5,396 nt of DNA from Lachnospiraceae bacterium (GTDB lineage Bacteria; Bacillota_A; Clostridia; Lachnospirales; Lachnospiraceae): the NCBI GenBank assembly GCA_031262285.1, contig JAISHZ010000210.1, positions 1 through 5,396 of the forward strand. The letters are read 5' to 3'. The translations under genes were made by a program, and so were the position numbers. How positions within the stretch are numbered: the stretch's first letter is position 1; every line of letters begins with the position of its first letter. Positions 1 to 4,686 of this stretch are shown here, one piece after another. Below the pieces are notes generated by a model. It did not search any database. It was not told where the DNA came from and was given only the letters and a program-made list of their open reading frames with translations.

Positions 1-1
1 A

Positions 2-2047
2 TTTACAGAGGAGATTACTGATTTTTATGTCAAAGACGATCCCACCAATGTCATAGAACGCAATTCGGAAATTATCAGATGGATGTATGAACGTGGGATC
101 GCATTGGATGACGGCACGATCGTGCACAACTACCCACATTGCTGGCGTTGCAAACACCCGCTGATTTATAAAGCGATGGACGCTTGGTATTTTAACATTG
201 AAGCCATCAAAGATAAATTACGCCAAGCAAATGAAGACATTCATTGGGTACCGGAACACATCAAATACGGAAGATTCGGGAACTGGTTAGAGGGTGCAAG
301 AGATTGGAATATTTCGCGCAACCGCTATTGGAGTACGCCGATGCCCATATGGGAATGCGATTGTTGCGATCACAGAGTGGTGTTGGGAAGTGCCGCAGAA
401 ATTTATGAAAAGAGCGGCATCAAACTAGACAATCTGCATCGTCAATATATGGATACCGTTACTTTCCCCTGTGAGTGCGGCGGTGTCATGCATCGTATCC
501 CGGAAGTACTGGACTGTTGGTTTGAGAGTGGATCTGTACCCTTTGCACAGAAACACTATCCTTTTGAAAACAAAGAATGGTTTGAAACCCATTTTCCCAG
601 TGATTTTATTGTGGAGTATACCGGTCAAATTCGTTGCTGGTTTTATTATCTTCACGTTCTTTCAGTGGCTCTATTTGATAAACCGGCATATAAAAATTGT
701 CTTGTTCATGGAACGGTTCTGGCGAAAGATGGCAAGAAATTGTCCAAATCCTCCAAAAACTATACCGATCCGATGGAATTGATGAAAGGGTACGGAACGG
801 ATGCTTTCCGTTTGTATTTGTATCAAACCAATGCGATGTTGGTCGGAGACCTACTTTTTGATGAAACAGGCATCAAAGACGCATTGCAACAGTTTATTTT
901 CCCGCTCTGGAATGCCCATAGTTTCTTTGTATCCTATGCCAATATTGACCATTATCATCCTTCGGAAGTTGTAGAACCTCAAGCGGAGAATCTTCTGGAC
1001 AGTTGGATTCTCGCAAAATTGTATGACACCGGAAATCGCATCACACAGCAGATGGACGTTTATCAAATTGATCGTTATATGGAACCACTGGCATCTTTAT
1101 TGGATGCTTTGACGAATTGGTATATCAGACGTTCCAGACGCCGCTTCTGGGAAGAGGGGTTATCAGGAGATAAGAAGAGCGCGTATGATACACTGTATTA
1201 TGTGTTGGTCAATATATGCAAACTCCTTGCACCCGTTGCACCGATTATTTCCGAGAAACTATACAAGAATCTGACCGGAGAAGTTTCGGTACACCTTGCT
1301 GCATGGCCTACTTTGCCTAAGCAATATGATGCACCGGAATTACTGGAGCAAATGGAGCTTGTCCGCGATGTCGTATCCTTGGCACGATCCATCCGTAACA
1401 AAAATCAAGTGAAAAACAGGCAGCCGCTTCAGGAACTTCGCATTGCGCTTCCTAAGACAACGCAGCGACAGGTGGTACTTGATTTTTCCGATGTGATTGC
1501 AGAAGAGTTGAATGTGAAAGAGGTATCTTTGGTTGACCGCGTGGAGGATATTGCCACCCTCAAATACGCTCCCAATTTTGCTTTCATTCGCGAAAAATAT
1601 GCCAATCAAACTGGGGAGATCATCAGAGCGATTAAGAGTGGCCAGTTTGAATTGAACGACAACGAAGCGATTCTAACGATGAACGCGCAAAAGAAAAACT
1701 TCGACAAAGAGGTAATACTGGTAGAGTACGAACCCAAAGAAGGTTTATTCATCGCCAGTGGAAACGGCATGGTTCTGTCACTGGATCTGTCGATCACACA
1801 GGAGTTGATCGATGAAGGACTTGCGCGCGAAATCATTCGGAATATTCAAGATGCACGCAAACAAGTCGGTTATGCGATTATGGACAGGATCGGGATAGAA
1901 TTTGACGGACAAGTACCTGCCGAGTGGACGACTCATATCTGTAACGAAACACTCGCCACGCTGTGCAGTGTTGAAACACCGGATATCGCCATTTCCGTAA
2001 CCGGCAACAAAAACGATACCATTTCGATCAAAATCAAACAAATATAA
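2..2047 (+). CDS. ileS: Isoleucyl-tRNA synthetase, C-terminal part (5' end outside window)
   Basis: This cytoplasmic enzyme charges tRNA-Ile with isoleucine using ATP. The frame is open from base 2, before the first ATG at 83, so that ATG is internal and the real start lies upstream. About 681 residues are visible. Type 2 IleS proteins are usually about 1,030-1,050 residues, so the HIGH motif and most of the editing domain are missing. Visible in order: WNISRNRYW from base 304; two cysteine clusters, CDCC (356-367) and CEC (470-478), likely one zinc site; the catalytic-core segment GQIRCWFYYLHVLS; the ATP-binding KMSKS loop written as KLSKS (737-751); then the helical anticodon-binding domain with NWYIRRSRRRFW. 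The C-terminus lacks the CxxC zinc finger typical of type 1 bacterial IleS. That lack and the NRYW/KNYTDP style point to the eukaryote-like type 2 enzyme, a class often insensitive to mupirocin (family knowledge, not shown here). Identity is near certain; the type is less so. Confidence 0.97.
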   Translation, partial: FTEEITDFYVKDDPTNVIERNSEIIRWMYERGIALDDGTIVHNYPHCWRCKHPLIYKAMDAWYFNIEAIKDKLRQANEDIHWVPEHIKYGRFGNWLEGARDWNISRNRYWSTPMPIWECDCCDHRVVLGSAAEIYEKSGIKLDNLHRQYMDTVTFPCECGGVMHRIPEVLDCWFESGSVPFAQKHYPFENKEWFETHFPSDFIVEYTGQIRCWFYYLHVLSVALFDKPAYKNCLVHGTVLAKDGKKLSKSSKNYTDPMELMKGYGTDAFRLYLYQTNAMLVGDLLFDETGIKDALQQFIFPLWNAHSFFVSYANIDHYHPSEVVEPQAENLLDSWILAKLYDTGNRITQQMDVYQIDRYMEPLASLLDALTNWYIRRSRRRFWEEGLSGDKKSAYDTLYYVLVNICKLLAPVAPIISEKLYKNLTGEVSVHLAAWPTLPKQYDAPELLEQMELVRDVVSLARSIRNKNQVKNRQPLQELRIALPKTTQRQVVLDFSDVIAEELNVKEVSLVDRVEDIATLKYAPNFAFIREKYANQTGEIIRAIKSGQFELNDNEAILTMNAQKKNFDKEVILVEYEPKEGLFIASGNGMVLSLDLSITQELIDEGLAREIIRNIQDARKQVGYAIMDRIGIEFDGQVPAEWTTHICNETLATLCSVETPDIAISVTGNKNDTISIKIKQI

Positions 2048-2055
2048 TGATACCA

Positions 2056-2110
2056 GTGTCGAAAGGTCATGTTTTGGCTGCTTGCAGACAAAAACATGAC
2101 ATTGAGACAC
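2056..2110 (+). repeat. Imperfect hairpin 1 downstream of ileS
   Basis: The arms GTGTC (2056-2060) and GACAC (2106-2110) form an outer stem. Next comes a tandem G.A/A.G pair (2061-2062 with 2104-2105), two A-T pairs, one G.A mismatch, and a perfect 10-bp stem of GTCATGTTTT (2066-2075) with AAAACATGAC (2091-2100). CTG and CAG close the apex around CTTG. It begins 9 bases after the ileS stop, so it would form in the 3' end of the ileS transcript. No T-run follows directly, so it is not a textbook intrinsic terminator alone. The pairing is directly visible; the function is unknown. Confidence 0.7.
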
Positions 2111-2111
2111 C

Positions 2112-2157
2112 AAAAACATGAGAAAGTAGCCCGATAGGGCGGATTTCGAATGTTTTT
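2112..2157 (+). terminator. Imperfect hairpin 2, possible bidirectional terminator
   Basis: AAAAACAT (2112-2119) pairs with ATGTTTTT (2150-2157). Moving inward there is a tandem G.A/A.G (2120-2121 with 2148-2149), GAAA with TTTC (2122-2125, 2144-2147), a 3x3 internal loop GTA/GGA, and GCCC with GGGC (2129-2132, 2137-2140) closing a GATA loop. An A-run at the base on one side and a T-run on the other is the arrangement of a bidirectional terminator. However, the stem is interrupted and the T-run is paired rather than free. Termination of ileS here is plausible. A structured RNA element is the alternative. Confidence 0.45.
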
Positions 2158-2158
2158 A

Positions 2159-2190
2159 GGGTTGTGAGAGCGCGAAGCGCGAAGCAACCC
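2159..2190 (+). repeat. GC-rich hairpin 3 with GCGAAGC cores
   Basis: GGGTTG (2159-2164) pairs with CAACCC (2185-2190). Inside is a 5x4 internal loop that includes tandem G.A/A.G (2168-2169 with 2181-2182). A GCGC/GCGC stem (2170-2173, 2177-2180) then closes a GAA loop. The 7-base unit GCGCGAA occurs twice in tandem (2170-2183), giving two copies of GCGAAGC (2172-2178, 2179-2185). Single-stranded DNA of that sequence is known to fold into an unusually stable mini-hairpin. It could belong to a dispersed palindromic repeat family of this genome, which one window cannot show. Confidence 0.6.
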
Positions 2191-2197
2191 GTGGGTA

Positions 2198-2226
2198 TCG
2201 GACTTTTAACACCCAAACCATATAAT
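2198..2226 (+). promoter_or_regulatory. Weak candidate promoter for the SGNH hydrolase gene
   Basis: A perfect TATAAT -10 box lies at 2221-2226. At 17-bp spacing the -35 position reads TCGGAC (2198-2203), a poor match to TTGACA, and there is no TGn extension. If used, it gives a leader of roughly 95 bases before the ATG at 2328. A second, weaker box, TATAAA at 2267-2272, also exists. One of these may serve the gene, since the hairpins upstream probably separate it from ileS, but the evidence is only the -10 match. Confidence 0.3.
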
Positions 2227-2311
2227 GTATCATCATCGATTCCTAAGCAAAAAGGATTACGATTCGTATAAATGAATTTAATGACAGAATGTGACGAACG
2301 CGGATTCACGC

Positions 2312-2322
2312 AAGGAAGGGAG
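2312..2322 (+). promoter_or_regulatory. Ribosome binding site of the SGNH hydrolase gene
   Basis: AAGGAAGGGAG is a purine-rich double Shine-Dalgarno stretch ending 5 bases before the ATG at 2328. It supports that ATG as the start even though the recognisable catalytic domain begins about 60 residues later. Confidence 0.75.
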
Positions 2323-2327
2323 CTATC

Positions 2328-3203
2328 ATGAAAACAGCTTTTAGAGCAAAACAGCCATACGCAGATATCTTCTTGCGCTGCGCACAGGAATATGTATGTA
2401 CGAGTCCGGTTAAACCCGATCGGTTTATCCGTACCATGAGAGAAAACCAAGGTTCCATCGCAGGACCTATGGGTCCCGGTCTGGATGAAGATGGCTTGGA
2501 ACGCAAGAATCCGGTCATCGTCGCGCTTGGCGACAGTGTGACGGCGGGACACTTTGAGAGCCTCTTTCCGAGTGATCCGGAAGCGATGAAACAATTTGTG
2601 CAGAGGATGGAGACGCTTAGACAAGCCGGGAAACCTACGCCGGTCGAGATTACGGATGCCAGAGAAAGCTACATAGAGAAATTTCGCTTAGGCTTAATTG
2701 ATTTATTTGAGACCACCTCCGTGAGCGTCATCAATGCAGGGATTGCCGGGGATCATTTGATCTCCATGGCAAAAAGAGCCGATCGGGATGTGATCCGCTA
2801 TCAGCCGGATCTGGTACTGATCAATGGTTCGCTCAATTGGGGCGAGGATAAAGGAACAACAGCCGAGTACAAACAGATATTGATCGATCTTGTTCGAAAG
2901 ATCAAACAAGAAACCCAAGCCGATATTATTCTATTGACGCCTAACGGAGATTTACCGTTAGACGGACCGTTTTTTCAAAAAATGGGTATCCCGGTTCGTA
3001 TTCCCACCACACCGGAGAGGGTCGCTGCGATCCGCGAAATCGCCACAGAGGAACAGGTTTGCCTAGCGGATGTATATGCGGTATGGGAAATGGCAAGAGA
3101 GCAGGGTTGCCCTTGGAAGGAGATCTTATCGAATGGGTTCAATCACCCGGGCGTAGAAGGACATGAGGTGTACGCAACAGTACTAATGAAGCTGTTCCAA
3201 TAA
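2328..3203 (+). CDS. SGNH/GDSL-type hydrolase (esterase/lipase-like)
   Basis: A 291-residue predicted serine hydrolase. No signal peptide or membrane segment is seen, so it is probably cytoplasmic. Block I is VALGDSVTAG, with nucleophile Ser70. Block II is NAGIAGD (136-142), supplying the oxyanion-hole Gly. Block III reads INGSLNWGED; Asn170 probably matches the conserved Asn, but the usual GxND is not intact. Block V reads NGFNHPGVEGH; His273 is the catalytic base, while the usual Asp three residues before it is not where expected. This NHPG form resembles SGNH subgroups with NHP in place of DGxHP. The first 60 residues are an uncharacterised extension containing a Gly/Pro-rich GPMGPGLDEDG. 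Substrates of this family include acyl esters, O-acetyl sugars and thioesters. The neighbouring sugar-kinase homologue makes a carbohydrate ester conceivable, but the sequence does not decide it. The ATG is backed by a strong ribosome binding site. Confidence 0.88.
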   Translation: MKTAFRAKQPYADIFLRCAQEYVCTSPVKPDRFIRTMRENQGSIAGPMGPGLDEDGLERKNPVIVALGDSVTAGHFESLFPSDPEAMKQFVQRMETLRQAGKPTPVEITDARESYIEKFRLGLIDLFETTSVSVINAGIAGDHLISMAKRADRDVIRYQPDLVLINGSLNWGEDKGTTAEYKQILIDLVRKIKQETQADIILLTPNGDLPLDGPFFQKMGIPVRIPTTPERVAAIREIATEEQVCLADVYAVWEMAREQGCPWKEILSNGFNHPGVEGHEVYATVLMKLFQ

Positions 3204-3216
3204 AGCTCTTCCAATA
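3189..3216 (+). repeat. 14-bp tandem duplication across the SGNH stop codon
   Basis: AAGCTGTTCCAATA (3189-3202) is followed directly by AAGCTCTTCCAATA (3203-3216), with one mismatch (G3194 versus C3208). The first copy encodes the C-terminal KLFQ and part of the stop. The second, in another frame, spells the same KLFQ-stop and is silent. It looks like a recent slippage duplication that left the protein end unchanged. Confidence 0.85.
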
Positions 3217-3218
3217 AT

Positions 3219-3253
3219 AGCAAAAGCAATTGCTTTCAATCTTTTCATTTGCT
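3219..3253 (+). promoter_or_regulatory. Putative operator: palindrome with flanking AGCAA half-sites
   Basis: AAAGCAATTGCTTT (3223-3236) is a perfect 14-bp palindrome. The half-site AGCAA occurs at 3219-3223 and 3225-3229. Its complement TTGCT occurs at 3230-3234 and 3249-3253. The palindrome covers the -35 box of the downstream promoter, and the last TTGCT abuts its -10 box, where a repressor would block RNA polymerase. It is not a clear match to the CcpA cre or GalR consensus, because the central CG is absent. Another reading is a weak terminator for the SGNH gene (stem AAAGC/GCTTT, loop AATT), though only an interrupted T-rich stretch follows. Confidence 0.5.
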
Positions 3254-3258
3254 ATACT
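3230..3258 (+). promoter_or_regulatory. Extended -10 promoter for the galactokinase-family gene
   Basis: TTGCTT (3230-3235) acts as the -35 box, with 17 bp to TATACT (3253-3258). TGC directly precedes TATACT, giving a TGn extended -10 element that can compensate for the partial -35. Transcription would begin near 3265, leaving a leader of about 70 bases before the GTG start. The overlap with the palindrome implies regulation. Confidence 0.6.
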
Positions 3259-3293
3259 TTGCGACAAAAGACAAGTAATCATTTGACGCAGGG

Positions 3294-3341
3294 ATGTATT
3301 GTGAAAGCATAGCCGTCACCCGGCAGATGGGAGTCAAGTGA
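3294..3341 (+). CDS. Possible 15-codon leader ORF (very uncertain)
   Basis: The ATG at 3294 opens a frame encoding MYCESIAVTRQMGVK. Its TGA (3339-3341) overlaps the GTG start of the kinase gene as GTGA. Such overlap is typical of translational coupling. Against it, AGGG sits directly against the ATG, too close for a normal ribosome binding site, and an ORF this short arises easily by chance. No ligand, stalling motif or codon run is evident. Confidence 0.2.
   Translation: MYCESIAVTRQMGVK
3329..3333 (+). promoter_or_regulatory. Ribosome binding site deciding the kinase GTG start
   Basis: GGGAG ends 4 bases before the GTG at 3338. An in-frame stop at 3302-3304 excludes any start farther upstream than that, and no ATG lies in frame between. 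The next in-frame ATG (3365, residue 10) lacks a good Shine-Dalgarno sequence, so GTG is preferred. Confidence 0.55.
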
Positions 3342-4591
3342 AGTTACCCGGTTCGAGCACATTGATGCAAATTTACGGTGAAACAGACAGTTCCACCAAA
3401 CGATACGAAAATATAGCACGCAAATACCACGCGACATTTCATAGTAGTGAAATGTCCTTTTTCAGTGCTCCCGGACGTACAGAATTAATCGGCAATCATG
3501 TCGATCACAATGGGGGAAAAGTCTTAGCCGCCAGTATTCATATGGATACAATTTGTGCGGCAGCTCCAAACCAAACGGATTTGATACACATCGTGAGTGA
3601 AGGGTACCGCAACGAAATCACGATTCGCATATCGGAATTGTCCGGTATTCCCAAAGAGTGCGGCACGATTTCTTTGGTCGCAGGCGTATTGATCGGTGCG
3701 AAACAGTTTGGATTTTGTATAGGCGGGTTCAATGCATATGTGTCGTCTACTGTTATTTCAGCAGCAGGGGTGAGTTCCTCCGCATCTTTTGAAATGTTGC
3801 TTTGCACGATTATCAATCATTTCTTTAATCAACACCAAATGAATGTAATCGATTGTGCCCAAATAGGACAGTTCGCCGAGAACCATTTTTGGAAGAAAGC
3901 ATCCGGACTTTTAGATCAGATGGCGTGTGCAGTCGGCGGGTGCATATTGCTTGATTTCTCCAAAGACATCACTTATCAGAGGCTAGACTTTTCTTTTGAG
4001 GAATACGGATACAAACTATATATTGTAGACACAGGAAAGGGACATAGCGACCTGTCGCGTGAATATTCACAGATCCCGAAAGAAATGGAGCAGGTCGCAA
4101 AGATATTGGGTGTATCACAGTTGGGATCTAGTCGCATGGAGGACTTACTTGCACATTGGAACGCGGCACAAAAGAAACTGTTCAATGACCGAGCACTTTT
4201 GCGAGCGCTTCATTTTTATGAAGAAAACGATCGGGTCGTTGCCGCAGCAAGCGCGATTTCACGAGGCGACTACAAGAAAGTGGTTTCCCTCTTACAAGAA
4301 TCAGGGGATTCCTCATGGAAATTACTGCAAAACTGTTATATGGCACAAGATCCCACCCAACAGCAGATTCCGCATACGCTTGCATTGACACAACTTTTCT
4401 TGCGTAGGATCGGCGATGGGTGCGTCAGAGTACATGGCGGCGGTTTTGCGGGAGTGATACTAAGTGTGATCCCACGAAAAGAAGCGGATCAATACGTTTC
4501 TTTTCTATCCGAGTTTATCGATCTGAGTCAAATCCATCCGATACAGATTCGCCAATACGGAGCAATAGCCCTTCCTATGCATGAAAAATAA
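3338..4591 (+). CDS. Galactokinase-family GHMP sugar kinase, substrate uncertain
   Basis: A 417-residue cytoplasmic GHMP kinase, near the usual galactokinase length, expected to phosphorylate a sugar with ATP. The N-terminal galactokinase signature is APGRTELIGNHVDHNGG (44-60), with Arg47 matching the catalytic-site Arg and Asp56 matching a sugar-contacting Asp. The ATP-binding GHMP motif is AAGVSSSAS (142-150). SGLLDQMACAVGG (189-201) holds Asp193, the likely catalytic base. The C-terminal motif VRVHGGGFAG (363-372) is the third GHMP motif. In classic galactokinases the signature reads GEHTDYN; here it is GNHVDHN. The Glu that contacts the sugar in human GALK1 (Glu43) is therefore Asn53, and the Tyr is His. 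This GNH-DH variant occurs in Bacillota paralogues loosely annotated as galactokinase family, so galactose is not assured and the symbol galK is withheld. No galT or galE lies in view. The upstream palindrome and promoter suggest its own regulation. Confidence 0.9.
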   Translation: MKLPGSSTLMQIYGETDSSTKRYENIARKYHATFHSSEMSFFSAPGRTELIGNHVDHNGGKVLAASIHMDTICAAAPNQTDLIHIVSEGYRNEITIRISELSGIPKECGTISLVAGVLIGAKQFGFCIGGFNAYVSSTVISAAGVSSSASFEMLLCTIINHFFNQHQMNVIDCAQIGQFAENHFWKKASGLLDQMACAVGGCILLDFSKDITYQRLDFSFEEYGYKLYIVDTGKGHSDLSREYSQIPKEMEQVAKILGVSQLGSSRMEDLLAHWNAAQKKLFNDRALLRALHFYEENDRVVAAASAISRGDYKKVVSLLQESGDSSWKLLQNCYMAQDPTQQQIPHTLALTQLFLRRIGDGCVRVHGGGFAGVILSVIPRKEADQYVSFLSEFIDLSQIHPIQIRQYGAIALPMHEK

Positions 4592-4686
4592 CAATGTTCA
4601 TGGACTATATTCCGTAAGTTTGAAAGTGTGCAAAGAACCGATTTCGAAAGTTTATTTGTGAATGGGATTTCAGAAAGGAGAACTCT
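4592..4686. other. Intergenic gap between kinase and GNAT genes
   Basis: I see no GC-rich hairpin followed by a T-run and no well-spaced promoter. TTGAAA (4620-4625) has no acceptable -10 at 16-18 bp. TATATT (4606-4611) has no -35. TTTCGAAA (4643-4650) is a short palindrome of doubtful meaning. The GNAT gene is therefore probably read from the kinase promoter. Confidence 0.4.
4676..4680 (+). promoter_or_regulatory. Ribosome binding site of the GNAT gene
   Basis: AGGAG, within AGAAAGGAGAA, lies 6 bases before the ATG at 4687. This ideal spacing selects that ATG over the internal ATG at 4711. Confidence 0.85.

Noticed and set aside
83..85. ATG at 83 as the ileS start
   Set aside because: The frame is open upstream to the window edge and encodes typical IleS sequence (FTEEITDFYVK), so this Met is internal.
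2159..2190. Hairpin 3 as a canonical kink-turn
   Set aside because: TGA precedes the GA/GA pairs as a k-turn bulge would, but the opposite strand has two extra unpaired bases (AG) where a simple k-turn has none.
2056..2190. CRISPR-like array or MITE
   Set aside because: The three units are not copies of one repeat, there are no regular spacers, and no target-site duplication flanks the block.
2067..2624. Minus-strand ORF of 185 codons overlapping the hairpin array and the SGNH start
   Set aside because: It runs antisense through a well-supported gene and its ribosome binding site, and its translation shows no recognisable domain. It also crosses palindromic intergenic DNA. It is best seen as a shadow of the + strand gene.
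3259..3337. Possible riboswitch in the kinase leader (GACGCA, GTGAAAGC and repeated ACCCGG segments)
   Set aside because: I compared it by eye with c-di-GMP, THF, ZTP, fluoride and guanidine aptamers and found no consistent conserved core. Only a short GCCG/CGGC hairpin (3312-3315 with 3321-3324) is evident, and no element sequesters the ribosome binding site.
4059..4388. Plus-strand ORF of 109 codons inside the kinase gene
   Set aside because: It is in a different frame within the conserved kinase coding region, with a basic, low-information translation and no domain. It is a frame shadow.
4592..4686. Terminator and separate promoter before the GNAT gene
   Set aside because: No hairpin with a following T-run and no -35/-10 pair at acceptable spacing could be found.
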